64,000 bases of DNA, taken from NCBI RefSeq assembly GCF_943736995.1, contig NZ_OX031157.1:1585001-1649000 (forward strand), read 5' to 3'. The notes under the pieces are model-generated. The model saw nothing but the letters and a program-made list of their open reading frames with translations. It had not been told where the DNA came from and ran no database searches. The position numbers and the translations under genes are program-made. The DNA is from Sporosarcina sp. Marseille-Q4943 (GTDB lineage: Bacteria; Bacillota; Bacilli; Bacillales_A; Planococcaceae). Each line of letters starts with the position of its first letter. Within the stretch, counting starts at the first letter, position 1. Positions 1 through 13,700 of this stretch are shown here, piece by piece.

Positions 1-65
1 ATTGTTAGAACTTCACGTGCACCTGAGTTATCGGCAACTTTCATACGGCTTTCTTGTTGAATCAT
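1..65 (-). CDS. rplN: 50S ribosomal protein L14 (N-terminal fragment, cut by window edge)
   Basis: The first 21 codons read MIQQESRMKVADNSGAREVL, the highly conserved start of L14, which binds 23S rRNA at the subunit interface. The ATG has a strong GAGG ribosome-binding site just upstream. It follows rpsQ in the same direction, as in the S10-spc operon of Bacillales. The rest of the gene lies outside the window. Confidence 0.95.
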   Translation of the reverse strand, partial: MIQQESRMKVADNSGAREVLT

Positions 66-104
66 TGAGGCTACCTCCTCTCGGAATTTACTTTCCGAAC
101 GATA

Positions 105-368
105 TTAGATGATGACCGCTTTCTCGACTACTTCGATGAGGCGGAAACGCTTTGTAGCTGAAAGTGGACGTGTTTCCATAATGCGAACTACATCGCCGAT
201 TTTCGCTTCATTCAATTCGTCATGGGCCTTGAATTTCTTAGAGTACTTTACACGTTTACCATATAAAGTGTGTTTTTTATGTGTCTCTACCATTACGGTA
301 ACCGTTTTATCCATTTTGTCGGATACAACACGGCCTGTATATACTTTGCGCTGGTTACGCTCAGTCAT
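105..368 (-). CDS. rpsQ: 30S ribosomal protein S17
   Basis: This 87-residue OB-fold protein binds 16S rRNA early in 30S assembly. The N-terminus [20 protein letters not shown] and the conserved stretch around KTVTV identify it. The ATG at 368 is chosen over one 18 bases upstream because a GGAGG site lies 8 bases before it and family members start with this sequence. It sits between rpmC and rplN in the usual operon order. Confidence 0.97.
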   Translation of the reverse strand: MTERNQRKVYTGRVVSDKMDKTVTVMVETHKKHTLYGKRVKYSKKFKAHDELNEAKIGDVVRIMETRPLSATKRFRLIEVVEKAVII

Positions 369-385
369 GGCTGCAACCTCCTTCA

Positions 386-1010
<625 letters not shown>

Positions 1011-1012
1011 AA

Positions 1013-1669
1013 TTAGTTGCCTCCTTCCTCAGAGTTCTTCTTCACTGGAAGGACTTCTCCCCGGTAGATCCATACTTTTACGCCGAGCTTACCATAAGTT
1101 GTGTCAGCTTCTGCGTGTGCATAGTCAATGTCTGCACGTAATGTATGAAGAGGAACAGTACCTTCACTGTAGTGTTCCGCACGAGCGATGTCAGCACCGC
1201 CAAGACGTCCGGATACTTGTGTTTTGATTCCTTTTGCACCAGCGCGGATTGTGCGTTGGATTGCTTGTTTTTGAGCACGACGGAATGACACACGGCCTTC
1301 CAATTGGCGTGCAATTGATTCTGCAACCAATTTCGCGTCAAGATCAGCACGTTTGATTTCTACGATGTTGATGTGTACACGCTTGCCAGTGATATCGTTC
1401 AACGATTTACGAAGTGCTTCGACTTCAGAACCGCCTTTACCGATCACCATGCCCGGCTTCGCAGTGTGGATAGTAATGTTGACACGCTTTGCGGCACGCT
1501 CGATTTCCACTTTGGAAACTGCTGCGTCAACAAGGCGTTTTTCGATGTACTCACGGATTTTCAAGTCTTCATGTAGAAGATTCGCATAGTCTTTTTCTGC
1601 ATACCATTTCGAATCCCAATCACGAATGATGCCAACCCGTAAACCATTAGGATGTACTTTTTGACCCAC
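1013..1669 (-). CDS. rpsC: 30S ribosomal protein S3
   Basis: A 218-residue protein of the mRNA entry channel and helicase site. A type-2 KH domain is visible, with the GxxG loop at residues 77-80 (IGKGG), followed by the C-terminal domain with [11 protein letters not shown]. The N-terminus [15 protein letters not shown] is invariant in the family. It begins 3 bases after the rplV stop. Confidence 0.98.
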   Translation of the reverse strand: MGQKVHPNGLRVGIIRDWDSKWYAEKDYANLLHEDLKIREYIEKRLVDAAVSKVEIERAAKRVNITIHTAKPGMVIGKGGSEVEALRKSLNDITGKRVHINIVEIKRADLDAKLVAESIARQLEGRVSFRRAQKQAIQRTIRAGAKGIKTQVSGRLGGADIARAEHYSEGTVPLHTLRADIDYAHAEADTTYGKLGVKVWIYRGEVLPVKKNSEEGGN

Positions 1670-1672
1670 GAA

Positions 1673-2017
1673 TTACCCCTCCTTCTTTTCGGATACCACT
1701 ACTGTAATGTGGCTAGTACGTTTATTGATCGCAGTTGCACGACCTTGTGCACGCGGACGGAAACGTTTCATTGTTGGACCTTCATCAACGAATACTTCGC
1801 TGACGATCATGTTCTCAACATCCATTTCATAGTTGTGTTCAGCATTAGCGATTGCTGATTTCAATACTTTTTCTACAACCGGAGATGCCGCTTTCGGCGT
1901 CAGGCGTAGAATCGCGACAGCTTCACCGATTTTCTTGCCCCGGATAAGATCAACGACCAAACGGACTTTGCGAGGAGCAATACGGACTGTGCGGGCAGTA
2001 GCTTTTGCTTGTTGCAT
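1673..2017 (-). CDS. rplV: 50S ribosomal protein L22
   Basis: A 114-residue protein whose beta-hairpin lines the nascent-chain exit tunnel and contributes to macrolide response. Conserved [12 protein letters not shown] near the N-terminus and the hairpin region [15 protein letters not shown] near the C-terminus are present, with no insertion or deletion seen in the hairpin. It lies between rpsS and rpsC. Confidence 0.98.
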   Translation of the reverse strand: MQQAKATARTVRIAPRKVRLVVDLIRGKKIGEAVAILRLTPKAASPVVEKVLKSAIANAEHNYEMDVENMIVSEVFVDEGPTMKRFRPRAQGRATAINKRTSHITVVVSEKKEG

Positions 2018-2036
2018 CAGATTAACCTCCTCTCAA

Positions 2037-2315
2037 TTAACGTCTAGTTTTCTTATCGTCAGCGCCATGACCTTTGTATGTGCGCGTAGGTACGAATTCA
2101 CCGAGTTTGTGACCAACCATATCTTCAGTCACATATACAGGTACGTGCTTGCGCCCGTCATATACAGCAATCGTCAATCCGATGAAGGATGGAAAGATTG
2201 TGGAACGGCGAGACCAAGTTTTAATGACCTGTTTCTTTTGTGCATCTTTTTGAGCGTCGACCTTTTTCATTAGATGATCATCTGCAAAAGGTCCTTTTTT
2301 CAAGCTGCGGCCCAT
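2037..2315 (-). CDS. rpsS: 30S ribosomal protein S19
   Basis: A 92-residue protein of the 30S head that contacts S13. The start [15 protein letters not shown] is taken at 2315 because a GGAGG site lies 8 bases upstream; the longer frame to 2354 adds a non-conserved leader. The [21 protein letters not shown] segment is typical. It follows rplB in the operon. Confidence 0.97.
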   Translation of the reverse strand: MGRSLKKGPFADDHLMKKVDAQKDAQKKQVIKTWSRRSTIFPSFIGLTIAVYDGRKHVPVYVTEDMVGHKLGEFVPTRTYKGHGADDKKTRR

Positions 2316-2378
2316 GGAAAAACCTCCCTCCGTGATGGTTGTACTACGGTCCACTTGCCGAACCGCAGTGTCATCACA

Positions 2379-3209
2379 TTATTTTTTACGGCGACGAACG
2401 ATAAGTTTGTCGGATTTGTTGTTTTTCTTACGAGTCTTGTAACCAAGAGTCGGTTTGCCCCAAGGTGTAACTGGGCTCGGACGGCCGATTGGTGTACGTC
2501 CTTCACCACCACCGTGTGGGTGATCGTTAGGGTTCATGACAGATCCGCGTACTGTTGGACGTTTGCCCAACCAACGTGAACGACCTGCTTTACCGATGTT
2601 GATCAATTCGTGCTGCTCGTTACCAACTTGACCGATTGTTGCACGGCAAGTAGATAGGATCATACGAACTTCGCCTGATTGTAGACGGATGATGACATAT
2701 TTGCCTTCACGTCCTAGAAGTTGAGCAGATGTACCTGCAGAACGTACTAGTTGACCGCCTTTACCTGGTTTCAATTCGATATTGTGGATAGTAGAACCCA
2801 TCGGGATGCTTTCAAGTGGAAGTGTGTTTCCAACTTTGATATCCGCTTCTGGACCTGACATTACTGTCATTCCTACTTCCAATCCTTTTGGTGCTAGGAT
2901 GTAACGTTTTTCCCCATCAACATAGTTGATTAGAGCGATATTAGCAGAACGGTTTGGATCGTATTCGATCGTAGCAACGCGTCCTGGAATGCCATCTTTC
3001 CGACGTTGGAAGTCGATGACACGGTATTGGCGCTTGTGGCCTCCACCTTGGTGACGAACAGTAGTCCTACCTTGGTTGTTACGGCCGCCTTTCCGTTTTA
3101 CCGGTTCAAGCAATGATTTTTCCGGCTTATCTGTAGTGATTGCAGAGAAGTCAGAGCTTGTCATGTTACGACGTCCGTTGGAGGTAGGTTTGTATTTCTT
3201 AATCGCCAT
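2379..3209 (-). CDS. rplB: 50S ribosomal protein L2
   Basis: A 276-residue protein needed for subunit association and peptidyl-transferase assembly. The N-terminal OB-fold region and the C-terminal [12 protein letters not shown] signature with the catalytic-region histidine ([12 protein letters not shown]) are present. The basic tail ([17 protein letters not shown]) is normal. It is preceded by rplW and followed by rpsS. Confidence 0.98.
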   Translation of the reverse strand: MAIKKYKPTSNGRRNMTSSDFSAITTDKPEKSLLEPVKRKGGRNNQGRTTVRHQGGGHKRQYRVIDFQRRKDGIPGRVATIEYDPNRSANIALINYVDGEKRYILAPKGLEVGMTVMSGPEADIKVGNTLPLESIPMGSTIHNIELKPGKGGQLVRSAGTSAQLLGREGKYVIIRLQSGEVRMILSTCRATIGQVGNEQHELINIGKAGRSRWLGKRPTVRGSVMNPNDHPHGGGEGRTPIGRPSPVTPWGKPTLGYKTRKKNNKSDKLIVRRRKK

Positions 3210-3242
3210 TGGTGTTCCCTCCTTCGTTTATTTAGAAGTCAA

Positions 3243-3527
3243 TTAGATTTCGAATAGTTCGATGTCTTTTGAATCAGCAGTCAAAGTTACGATCGCTTTA
3301 CGGCGTTTGTTCGTGTAACCAGCATGTTTGCCCATACGTTTGAACTTGCCTTTGTAGTTCTGTACGTTGACTTTTTCCACTTTCACTCCGAAGATTTCTT
3401 CGATAGCTTGTTTTACATGCGTTTTGTTAGCGCGTGTATCAACTTCGAAAGTGTACTTTTTGTATTCCATTTGTTCTGAAGAACGCTCGGTAATGACCGG
3501 ACGTTTTAGTACATCACGTGCTTCCAT
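3243..3527 (-). CDS. rplW: 50S ribosomal protein L23
   Basis: A 94-residue protein at the tunnel exit, the docking site for trigger factor and [22 protein letters not shown] at the N-terminus and the [14 protein letters not shown] loop are characteristic. Its start codon shares base 3527 with the rplD stop, so the two genes are probably translationally coupled. Confidence 0.98.
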   Translation of the reverse strand: MEARDVLKRPVITERSSEQMEYKKYTFEVDTRANKTHVKQAIEEIFGVKVEKVNVQNYKGKFKRMGKHAGYTNKRRKAIVTLTADSKDIELFEI

Positions 3528-4150
3528 TAACCAAGCACCTCCTCAATTTTTTGGACTGCATCTTTTGTGATGACAAGCTTGTCATGAGCGACAAGGTCAA
3601 GCACGTTGATGCCGTTTGCTGTAACAACGCTAATTCCAGGAATGTTACGAGCGGACAATGCCACCGCTTCATCAAGATCAGCTGTTACGAACAATGCTTT
3701 TTTATCGATTGAAAGATCTGTAAGGACCTTCGTGAATTCTTTTGTTTTTGGCGCGTCGAATGTTAGAGCGTCCAATACGATGATTTCTTCATCGCGCACT
3801 TTTGTTGAAAGTGCTGAAAGTAGTGCCAAACGGCGAACTTTCTTAGGAAGCTTGTAGCTGTAGCTTCTTTGAGTCGGACCGAATACGATACCGCCTCCAC
3901 GCCATTGTGGTGAACGGATCGACCCTTGACGAGCACGTCCAGTTCCTTTTTGGCGCCATGGTTTACGGCCACCGCCAGCAACTTCTGCGCGAGTTTTTAC
4001 TTTATGGTTACCTTGGCGCAATGATGCGCGTTGTTGAACCAATGCTTCGAATAGGACAGCTTCATTTGGTTCGATACCGAAGATCGCTTCGTTCAATTCG
4101 ATGTCGCCAACTGAAGAACCTGTCTGACTTAGTACAGATACTTTAGGCAT
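3527..4150 (-). CDS. rplD: 50S ribosomal protein L4
   Basis: A 207-residue protein with a loop reaching into the exit tunnel; conserved [20 protein letters not shown] lies in that loop. In E. coli L4 also represses its own operon; whether that applies here cannot be read from the gene. It starts 25 bases after the rplC stop and overlaps rplW by one base. Confidence 0.98.
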   Translation of the reverse strand: MPKVSVLSQTGSSVGDIELNEAIFGIEPNEAVLFEALVQQRASLRQGNHKVKTRAEVAGGGRKPWRQKGTGRARQGSIRSPQWRGGGIVFGPTQRSYSYKLPKKVRRLALLSALSTKVRDEEIIVLDALTFDAPKTKEFTKVLTDLSIDKKALFVTADLDEAVALSARNIPGISVVTANGINVLDLVAHDKLVITKDAVQKIEEVLG

Positions 4151-4175
4151 TTTTGTTTCCTCCTTCCTTTAAGAA

Positions 4176-4802
4176 TTAGTTCCCTTTGATTGCGCTTTTC
4201 ACTGTAATAAGTGATTTGCGTGCTCCTGGAACGTTACCTTTTACTAGCAACAAGTTACGCTCAGCGTCAACTCGTACGATTTCAAGGTTTTGGATCGTGA
4301 TAGTGTCTCCACCAGTACGTCCTGGTAATTTTTTACCTTTGAATACACGTTGTCCGTCAACCGCACCTAGTGAACCTGGCGCACGGTGGAAACGGGAACC
4401 GTGACTCATTGGTCCGCGTGAGTAACCGTGGCGTTTAATAACACCTTGGAACCCTTTACCTTTTGATACTCCTGTAATGTCGACGATATCGCCTTCTGCG
4501 AAAGTATCGACTTTGACTTCCTGACCAACTTCATACCCAGCTACATCTCCGCGGAATTCGCGAATGAAGCGCTTAGGTGCCGTTTCAGCTTTTGCAACGT
4601 GTCCTTTTTCAGGTTTGTTTGCAAGCTTCTCACGTTTGTCGTCGAATCCAAGCTGGATTGCTTCGTAGCCGTCAGTTTCGATTGTCTTCTTTTGAAGAAC
4701 AACGTTTGGAGCAGCTTCAATCACAGTTACTGGAATGAGATCGCCGTTTTCAGCAAAAATTTGCGTCATGCCGACTTTTCTCCCTAAGATTCCTTTGGTC
4801 AT
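4176..4802 (-). CDS. rplC: 50S ribosomal protein L3
   Basis: A 208-residue early-assembly protein near the peptidyl-transferase centre. It begins [20 protein letters not shown] and contains the [20 protein letters not shown] loop, including the glutamine-proximal segment modified in some bacteria. Second gene of the S10 operon after rpsJ, with a good GGAGG site. Confidence 0.98.
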   Translation of the reverse strand: MTKGILGRKVGMTQIFAENGDLIPVTVIEAAPNVVLQKKTIETDGYEAIQLGFDDKREKLANKPEKGHVAKAETAPKRFIREFRGDVAGYEVGQEVKVDTFAEGDIVDITGVSKGKGFQGVIKRHGYSRGPMSHGSRFHRAPGSLGAVDGQRVFKGKKLPGRTGGDTITIQNLEIVRVDAERNLLLVKGNVPGARKSLITVKSAIKGN

Positions 4803-4841
4803 TTGTCACACCTCCTGATTTAATAAGTTTTATTTTATCGA

Positions 4842-5273
<432 letters not shown>

Positions 5274-5278
5274 TCAAC

Positions 5279-5307
5279 ATTATACACAATCAAAAAGAAT
5301 CTCGCAA
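5279..5307 (-). promoter_or_regulatory. Proximal S10 operon promoter (P2)
   Basis: Minus strand TTGCGA (5302-5307), 17-base spacer, perfect TATAAT (5279-5284). SigA type, about 130 bases upstream of rpsJ. Confidence 0.8.
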
Positions 5308-5340
5308 CCCTTTTGGCGAAATTCTTTTCTCAGCTTTTTT

Positions 5341-5369
5341 ATTATAATAGGATGCTACTCATAATTCAA
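5341..5369 (-). promoter_or_regulatory. Distal S10 operon promoter (P1)
   Basis: Minus strand TTGAAT (5364-5369), 17-base spacer, perfect TATAAT (5341-5346). It lies 62 bases upstream of P2, so the S10 operon has tandem SigA promoters independent of tuf. Confidence 0.75.
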
Positions 5370-5513
5370 CTGTTAAGAGACAATTTACTTGAAAAACAGC
5401 TTGGATTTTCGCGAAGTGCAGCTTTTTTTGTAATAGAGCTGCGGTTGGAGTTTATTTTCTACTAATGTGAGATTGGGATTGTATGTATGGATTAGCAGCA
5501 AAGTTGTGTTCAT

Positions 5514-5618
5514 TGGATGTTAGGCTTCTTGCTGTGGACGTGGTATCGTTCGTTTTGGACGCGTGGACACTTGCTTTGGGCGCGGATCCACTCGCTTTGG
5601 ACGCCTGACCATCTATGA
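5514..5618 (+). repeat. Degenerate 21-bp direct-repeat array, family I copy A
   Basis: Five units start at 5514, 5535, 5556, 5577 and 5598, exactly 21 bases apart. Each opens with TGGAYG or TGGGCG, usually TGGACGCG, and most end in a G-T-rich run closing with TT; the middle is variable. The array lies in the spacer between the tuf terminator and the S10 promoters, the only gene-free part of this 560-base gap not otherwise explained. A second copy is at 49465-49569. Confidence 0.85.
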
Positions 5619-5671
5619 TCAGCAATCAAATCGTTCGCGCTGCATCCTAATGACAGTTAAATAGTTTACCA

Positions 5672-5700
5672 AAGAAAAAATCCCGCACGAGTGCGGGATT
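5672..5700 (-). terminator. Intrinsic terminator of tuf
   Basis: Stem TCCCGCAC/GTGCGGGA (5681-5688 with 5691-5698, extended by A-T pairs) followed on the minus strand by a T run. It separates the str genes from the S10 operon. Confidence 0.9.
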
Positions 5701-5710
5701 TAAAAGTTTA

Positions 5711-6898
<1,188 letters not shown>

Positions 6899-7023
6899 TG
6901 TGGAATTCCTCCTTAAAAATATGAATGTTTTATTTTTTATAAGCATGGATGCTGGAGAAATAATTCCCTCCAACTATCCATATCTTACAAGTAATCATTG
7001 ATGGAAACAAGGATGAAATTTAA

Positions 7024-9102
7024 TTATTCACCTTTATTTTTCTTAATGATTTCTTCAGCAACTGATTTCGGAACGTCTTCGTAGTGATCGAATGACATGG
7101 AGAATACTCCACGGCCTTGTGTATTCGAACGAAGTGAAGTTGCGTAACCGAACATTTCTGCAAGTGGAACCATTGCACGGACAACTTGTGCGTTACCGCG
7201 TGCGTCCATACCTTCCACGCGACCACGGCGTGATGTAATATCACCCATGATGTCGCCCATGTATTCTTCAGGGATGATGACTTCAACTTTCATCATCGGC
7301 TCAAGAAGAGCTGGGTTACATTTTGCTGCAGCATTTTTAAGTGCCATGGAAGCAGCGATCTTAAACGCCATCTCGTTGGAGTCGACGTCATGGTAAGAAC
7401 CATCGAATAGACGGGCTTTTACGTCGATCAACGGATAACCTGCAAGAACACCGTTGTTCAATGAATCACGAACTCCTGCTTCAACGGATGCGATGTATTC
7501 ACGAGGAACGACACCACCGACGATAGCGTTTTGGAATTCGAAACCTTTTCCTTCTTCGTTTGGTGAGAACTCGATCCAAACGTGACCGTATTGACCACGA
7601 CCACCGGATTGGCGGACGAACTTACCTTCAACTTCAGCAGAAGTGCGGAAAGTTTCACGGTAAGATACTTGTGGTGCTCCAACGTTCGCGTCAACCTTGA
7701 ACTCACGGCGTAGACGGTCAACGATGATGTCAAGGTGAAGTTCACCCATACCAGCGATGATAACTTCGCCTGTTTCTTGGTCAGTGTGCGCACGGAAAGT
7801 CGGGTCTTCTTCTTGCAATTTCGCAAGTGCAGTACCCATCTTGTCTTGGTCGCCCTTAGTTTTCGGTTCGATTGCAACAGAGATAACCGGCTCTGGGAAT
7901 TCCATGGATTCTAGGATGATTGGTGCTTTGTCGTCACAAAGCGTGTCACCTGTTCCAGTGTCTTTCAAGCCGACTGCAGCTGCAATTTCGCCAGAATGGA
8001 CTTCAGAAATCTCTTCACGGGAGTTTGCGTGCATTTGCAGGATACGTCCTACGCGCTCACGCTTACCTTTAGAAGAGTTCTGTACATAAGAACCAGACTG
8101 AAGAACGCCTGAATACACACGGAAGAATGTAAGCTTACCAACATAAGGGTCTGTCATAACTTTGAACGCTAGAGCTGAAAACGGCTCTTCGTCGCTTGAA
8201 TGACGCTCTTCTTCTTCTTCTGTATCCGGATTGATACCCGTCATTGGCGGGATATCGATTGGTGATGGCAAGTAGTCAACAACTGCGTCGAGGACTAATT
8301 GAACACCTTTGTTTTTGAAAGCCGTACCGCAAACAACAGGGTAGAATTCTACCGCAAGTGTCGCTTTACGGATTGCTGTTTTGATCTCATCAACTGTCAG
8401 CTCTTCGCCGCCGAGGTATTTCTCCATGAGATCTTCGTCGAAGTCAACAATTGCTTCGATCAATTTCTCACGGTACTCTTCAGCCTGCTCACGGTATTCT
8501 TCCGGAATTTCTTCTACTGTCGTATCCGTTCCGAGGTCATTACCGTACATAGTAGCTTTCATTTCAACAAGGTCGATGATTCCGCTGAATTGATCTTCGG
8601 CACCAATTGGAAGTTGGATAGGAACCGCATTTGCTTGTAGACGATCGTGAAGAGTGCCTACAGAGTAAAGGAAGTCCGCACCTGTTTTATCCATTTTGTT
8701 TACGAAAACAAGACGTGGAACTTTGTAGTTTGTCGCTTGACGCCAAACTGTTTCTGTTTGCGGCTCAACGCCTGATTGAGCGTCAAGAACAGTTACAGCA
8801 CCATCCAATACACGAAGGGAACGTTCAACTTCAACAGTGAAGTCTACGTGTCCTGGCGTATCGATGATGTTTACACGGTGACCTTTCCATGCAGCTGTTG
8901 TCGCAGCAGAAGTAATCGTGATTCCACGTTCTTGCTCCTGCTCCATCCAGTCCATTTGGGAAGCACCTTCATGCGTTTCACCAATCTTATGGATCTTACC
9001 TGTGTAAAAAAGGATCCGCTCAGTTGTCGTCGTCTTACCGGCGTCGATGTGAGCCATGATACCAATGTTACGAGTATTCTCTAAGGAGAACTCTCTAGCC
9101 AT
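7024..9102 (-). CDS. fusA: Elongation factor G
   Basis: A 692-residue translocase GTPase of usual length. The P-loop AHIDAGKT is at residues 17-24, with switch regions ([19 protein letters not shown]) and NKMD following; domains II-V run to the C-terminus. No obvious fusidic-acid resistance change can be judged by eye. It follows rpsG after a 222-base spacer and precedes tuf by 125 bases. Confidence 0.99.
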   Translation of the reverse strand: MAREFSLENTRNIGIMAHIDAGKTTTTERILFYTGKIHKIGETHEGASQMDWMEQEQERGITITSAATTAAWKGHRVNIIDTPGHVDFTVEVERSLRVLDGAVTVLDAQSGVEPQTETVWRQATNYKVPRLVFVNKMDKTGADFLYSVGTLHDRLQANAVPIQLPIGAEDQFSGIIDLVEMKATMYGNDLGTDTTVEEIPEEYREQAEEYREKLIEAIVDFDEDLMEKYLGGEELTVDEIKTAIRKATLAVEFYPVVCGTAFKNKGVQLVLDAVVDYLPSPIDIPPMTGINPDTEEEEERHSSDEEPFSALAFKVMTDPYVGKLTFFRVYSGVLQSGSYVQNSSKGKRERVGRILQMHANSREEISEVHSGEIAAAVGLKDTGTGDTLCDDKAPIILESMEFPEPVISVAIEPKTKGDQDKMGTALAKLQEEDPTFRAHTDQETGEVIIAGMGELHLDIIVDRLRREFKVDANVGAPQVSYRETFRTSAEVEGKFVRQSGGRGQYGHVWIEFSPNEEGKGFEFQNAIVGGVVPREYIASVEAGVRDSLNNGVLAGYPLIDVKARLFDGSYHDVDSNEMAFKIAASMALKNAAAKCNPALLEPMMKVEVIIPEEYMGDIMGDITSRRGRVEGMDARGNAQVVRAMVPLAEMFGYATSLRSNTQGRGVFSMSFDHYEDVPKSVAEEIIKKNKGE

Positions 9103-9231
9103 TTTGTATAACTCCTTCCGTTTCGGATTAAGGTGTCAATCAATGACGCCTTGGCGTTATTGCGTACGGATTTTTCGAGCAAGCCCGATCCGTTACAGCC
9201 GCCAAAGGCTATTATCCTTGTTCAACGAGAA

Positions 9232-9270
9232 GTTGGACACCATTGAGCGGTATGCAAAATCGTGTCCACC
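9232..9270 (-). other. Inverted repeat in the rpsG-fusA spacer
   Basis: The 222-base spacer upstream of fusA holds TGGACAC pairing with GTGTCCA across a 22-base loop (arms 9232-9240 and 9262-9270). No T run follows, so it is not a simple terminator; it might be a leader hairpin of fusA. Nothing else is recognisable in this spacer. Confidence 0.3.
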
Positions 9271-9324
9271 TCGCTCCCCTTAGGAAGTGGGAATCTCAGC
9301 TGAATAAAGATAAACCGTCCGATC

Positions 9325-9795
9325 TTACCAGCGATAGTGAGCGAATGCTTTGTTCGCTTCTGCCATCTTGTGCATTTCTTCACGGCGTTTCACGGATGCA
9401 CCTGTGTTGTTGGAAGCATCAAGGATTTCATTCGCAAGACGCTCTTCCATCGTTTTCTCACCGCGTGTGCGGGAGTAGTTCACAAGGTAACGCAATCCGA
9501 GAGTTGTACGACGTTCAGGACGAACTTCAACCGGAACTTGGTAGTTCGCTCCACCGACACGGCGAGCACGTACTTCAAGTACTGGCATAACATTGTTCAA
9601 TGCTGCTTCAAATACTTCTATAGGGTCTTTACCTGAGCGTTCTTTCACAAGTTCAAACGCACCATAGAGGATTTTTTGTGATGTACCTTTTTTACCGTCT
9701 ACCATCATTTTGTTGATAAGACGAGTGACAAGCTTCGAATTGTAAATCGGATCCGGTAGTACGTCGCGTTTTGCAACAGGACCTTTACGAGGCAT
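9325..9795 (-). CDS. rpsG: 30S ribosomal protein S7
   Basis: A 156-residue primary 16S rRNA-binding protein that nucleates the 30S head. [21 protein letters not shown] and the [15 protein letters not shown] segment are typical, as is the C-terminal [21 protein letters not shown]. It is 35 bases downstream of rpsL. Confidence 0.98.
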   Translation of the reverse strand: MPRKGPVAKRDVLPDPIYNSKLVTRLINKMMVDGKKGTSQKILYGAFELVKERSGKDPIEVFEAALNNVMPVLEVRARRVGGANYQVPVEVRPERRTTLGLRYLVNYSRTRGEKTMEERLANEILDASNNTGASVKRREEMHKMAEANKAFAHYRW

Positions 9796-9830
9796 ATTGT
9801 TTTCCTCCTTTCGAAATAATCATTCCGTTA

Positions 9831-10253
9831 TTAGTTTTTCTTTTCTTTTGGTCTTTTCGCACCGTATTGTGAACGGCTTTGCATACGGCCAGTAACTCCA
9901 GCAGTATCAAGCGCCCCACGTACGATGTGGTAACGAACACCCGGTAAGTCTTTTACACGTCCTCCGCGGATAAGAACAACGCTGTGCTCTTGAAGGTTGT
10001 GACCTTCACCAGGGATATATGCGTTCACTTCCAAAGTGTTTGTCAAACGAACACGCGCATATTTACGAAGAGCCGAGTTCGGTTTCTTCGGAGTCATTGT
10101 ACCCACACGAGTACAAACACCTCTTTTTTGTGGCGAGTTGACATTTGTCATCGACTTTTTGAAGCTGTTATAGCTTTTTCCGAGTGCTGGTGCCTTAGAA
10201 CTGTCCGATTTCGATTTACGAGGTTTACGGACCAATTGGTTAATTGTAGGCAT
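9831..10253 (-). CDS. rpsL: 30S ribosomal protein S12
   Basis: A 140-residue decoding-centre protein. The lysines linked to streptomycin response are wild type in [11 protein letters not shown] (residues 55-64) and GRVKDLPGV (residues 98-106), so S12-based streptomycin resistance is not expected. The start [12 protein letters not shown] at 10253 follows a GGAGG site; the longer frame to 10295 is leader sequence. Confidence 0.98.
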   Translation of the reverse strand: MPTINQLVRKPRKSKSDSSKAPALGKSYNSFKKSMTNVNSPQKRGVCTRVGTMTPKKPNSALRKYARVRLTNTLEVNAYIPGEGHNLQEHSVVLIRGGRVKDLPGVRYHIVRGALDTAGVTGRMQSRSQYGAKRPKEKKN

Positions 10254-10329
10254 CGGATTTCCTCCTTTCACTGTGCTTTTTGTAAGACCACACATCCAGG
10301 TGGTTCATTTTTGGGGTAAAAACAAAGTC

Positions 10330-10351
10330 TTTGTGTGTTTAATCACACAAA
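10330..10351 (-). promoter_or_regulatory. Hairpin in the rplGB-rpsL spacer
   Basis: An 8-bp perfect stem TTTGTGTG/CACACAAA with a 6-base loop lies between rplGB and rpsL. The T-rich stretch (GTTTTTACC) begins several bases after the stem rather than directly, so partial termination or leader folding are both possible. Confidence 0.35.
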
Positions 10352-10356
10352 AACCA

Positions 10357-10605
10357 CTATACAGTAATGGCGACGACGGACGCACCGACTTGAATGCCGC
10401 ATGCCTGACCGAGTTTTTCCCTCGAATCGACATAACTCACTTGAATGCCGTGATGGGCCGCTTCCCCGATTACCGGATCGATCAGCTTCTCTTCAGCATC
10501 TCTCGCAATGACGACTTCCTTCACCACGCCAGATCTTATCGCTTTCACTGTTTGCTTTGTACCGATGATTGTCTTCTTTGCCTGCTCGACTTTTTCATAA
10601 GACAT
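10357..10605 (-). CDS. rplGB: L7Ae-family K-turn RNA-binding protein (YbxF type)
   Basis: An 82-residue L7Ae/L30e-fold protein; in B. subtilis this family binds kink-turn [31 protein letters not shown] and [13 protein letters not shown] match. The ATG at 10605 has GGAGG 8 bases upstream; the longer frame to 10635 is not supported. It sits between rpoC and rpsL as in B. subtilis, but a terminator separates it from rpoC. Confidence 0.93.
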   Translation of the reverse strand: MSYEKVEQAKKTIIGTKQTVKAIRSGVVKEVVIARDAEEKLIDPVIGEAAHHGIQVSYVDSREKLGQACGIQVGASVVAITV

Positions 10606-10685
10606 TAGTACATCCTCCAAAGTACAGACATTCAACTATCAACCTTTTGTATATTACCATCTGCGAAGACACATGTCAACAATTA

Positions 10686-10721
10686 ATAAAAAATGGGGAG
10701 AGGATTTTTCTCTCCCCATTT
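10686..10721 (-). terminator. Intrinsic terminator of rpoBC
   Basis: A perfect 12-bp stem AAATGGGGAGAG/CTCTCCCCATTT (10691-10702 with 10710-10721) is followed on the minus strand by a T run. It ends the rpoB-rpoC transcript before rplGB. Confidence 0.9.
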
Positions 10722-10731
10722 CATTCTTTGC

Positions 10732-13700
10732 TTATTCGACTACTGCAGCTGCCTCTTCGTTTTGTTCCATTTCAATCTGACGATAGCGTTGCATACCCGT
10801 TCCGGCTGGAACTAGCTTACCGATGATAACGTTCTCCTTCAATCCTAGCAATTCATCCGTTTTTCCTTTGATTGCCGCATCGGTTAAGACGCGAGTCGTT
10901 TCTTGGAAGGATGCTGCTGATAGGAAGGATTCCGTCTCAAGCGATGCTTTTGTAATACCGAGAATGACCGGACGTGATGTAGCCGGCACTTTCCCGCTCT
11001 TCAACACGACAGCATTCGCTTCTGCAAATTGGTGGATATCGAGCAGCGATCCCGGAAGCAGATCCGTGTCGCCAGCCTCGATGACACGCACTTTTCGAAG
11101 CATTTGGCGAACCATCACTTCAACGTGCTTATCCCCGATTTCAACACCTTGCATACGGTATACTTTTTGCACTTCTTTGAGTAGGTATTCTTGTACAGTG
11201 GCGACGTCTTTGACGACGATCAATTCTTTTGGATCGATGGAACCTTCTGTGATGCTGTCCCCTCGATCAATCGAATCGCCAACTTGCACTTTCAAGCGGG
11301 CATTGTATGGAGCGAGATACTTGCGCGTCTCGACTTCCCCTTGAATTGTAATTTCCTTCTGGCCTTCCCGAATTTCGTCAATCTCAGTAACTTCACCTTT
11401 AATTTCAGAGATGACAGCTTGCCCTTTCGGATTCCGGGATTCGAAGATCTCCTGGATACGCGGTAGACCGGATGTGATATCATCCCCGGCAACCCCACCT
11501 GTATGGAATGTACGCATCGTAAGCTGTGTTCCAGGCTCACCGATTGATTGCGCAGCGATGATACCGACTGCTTCACCAACTTCAACCGTTTCCCCTGTTG
11601 CAAGATTGATGCCGTAACATTTTTTACAAACACCGTGTTTTGTATTACAAGTGAACGCAGAGCGGATTGTAACTGTTTCGATGCCAGCGCTGATGATTTC
11701 ATTTGAAAGATCGGCAGTGATAAGACCATCTTTCGGAACAATCACTTCGCCCGTTTCCGGATGACGGATCGTCTTCTTCGTATGACGGCCTTCGATACGC
11801 TCTTCCAACGTTTCGATGACTTCTGTTCCTTCAGTAAGTGCACTGATTTGCAGTCCTCTGTCCGTTCCGCAATCATCTTCGCGTACGATGACGTCTTGCG
11901 CAACGTCTACAAGGCGGCGTGTCAAGTAACCGGAGTCGGCAGTTTTCAATGCCGTATCCGCAAGACCTTTACGGGCACCGTGCGTGGAAATGAAGTACTC
12001 GAGTACTGTCAATCCTTCACGGAAGGAAGACTTGATCGGCAACTCGATGATCCGGCCTGCCGGGTTGGCCATCAGTCCCCGCATTCCCGCGAGCTGTGTG
12101 AAGTTGGACGCGTTACCACGGGCACCTGAGTCACTCATCATGTAAATAGGGTTTGTATTTTCAAGAGAGTCCATCAGTTTATCCTGGATGACATCCTTCG
12201 CATTGCTCCAGTAGGAAATGACCCGGTCATAACGCTCTTCCTCCGTAATAAGACCACGGCGGAATTGCTGCGTCACTTTATCCACTTTATCTTGAGCTTC
12301 TTTCAAGATTTCATCTTTGTTAGGCAAAACGACGATGTCCGAAATACCGACCGTGATGCCTGCACGAGTTGAATATTTGAAACCTAGATCCTTCATCCGG
12401 TCCAGCATTCTCGAAGTTTCCGTAATGTGGAACTTCTTGAAGATTTCCGCGATGATATTTCCGAGAATCTTTTTACGGAACGGGAGGACGATCTCCGCAT
12501 TTCGTATATATTCTCTAACATCAACAGCCCCATCAATGAAGTATTTGTCCGGCGTCTCAATCTGCAGATTGTGATTTGTCGGTTCATTGATGTACGGGAA
12601 CGTTTCAGGAAGGATTTCATTGAAAATGAGCTTCCCGACTGTCGTCAGTAAGAGCTTGCGATTCTGTTCTTCTGTAAAGGTAGGGTTGTTCAACGAACCA
12701 GCTTGGATAGCGATCCTTGTATGCAAATGAACATGACCTGTTTGATAAGCAATCAAAGCCTCGTTCATATTGCTGAAGATTGCTCCTTCGCCGATGGACC
12801 CTGCCCTTTCCAACGTAAGGTAGTAGTTACCCAATACCATGTCCTGGGAAGGAGTAACGACCGGTTTTCCGTCTTTCGGGTTCAAGATGTTTTGCGCAGC
12901 AAGCATAAGCAGGCGCGCCTCAGCTTGAGCTTCGGCAGAAAGCGGAACGTGAACAGCCATTTGGTCTCCATCAAAGTCGGCGTTGTATGCCGTACATACG
13001 AGTGGATGAAGTTGGATGGCTCGGCCTTCCACTAGCATCGGCTCGAATGCCTGGATCCCAAGTCTATGAAGTGTAGGGGCACGGTTCAATAATACCGGGT
13101 GCTCTTTAATGACGTCTTCGAGGACATCCCATACTTCGGAATGCAAACGTTCGATTTTGCGTTTTGCACTCTTAATGTTATGGGCAAGTCCGCGTTCGAC
13201 CAATTCCTTCATGACGAAAGGCTTGAACAATTCAATTGCCATCTCTTTCGGAAGACCACATTGATACATTTTCAAGTTAGGTCCGACAACAATTACCGAA
13301 CGGCCTGAATAATCGACACGTTTACCCAATAAGTTTTGACGGAAGCGACCTTGCTTCCCTTTCAACATATGGGAGAGGGATTTCAACGGACGATTCCCTG
13401 GTCCTGTAACCGGACGTCCGCGTCGTCCATTATCAACGAGCGCATCGACAGCTTCCTGCAACATACGTTTTTCATTCTGTACGATGATGCCAGGAGCACC
13501 GAGGTCAAGAAGACGCTTCAACCTGTTGTTACGGTTAATGACCCTACGGTAAAGATCATTCAAATCGGAAGTTGCGAAACGGCCGCCGTCCAACTGTACC
13601 ATCGGGCGCAATTCTGGAGGAATGACCGGCAACACTTCAAGAACCATCCATTCCGGACGGTTTCCGGAGTTACGGAAAGATTCGACGACTTCCAAGCGTC

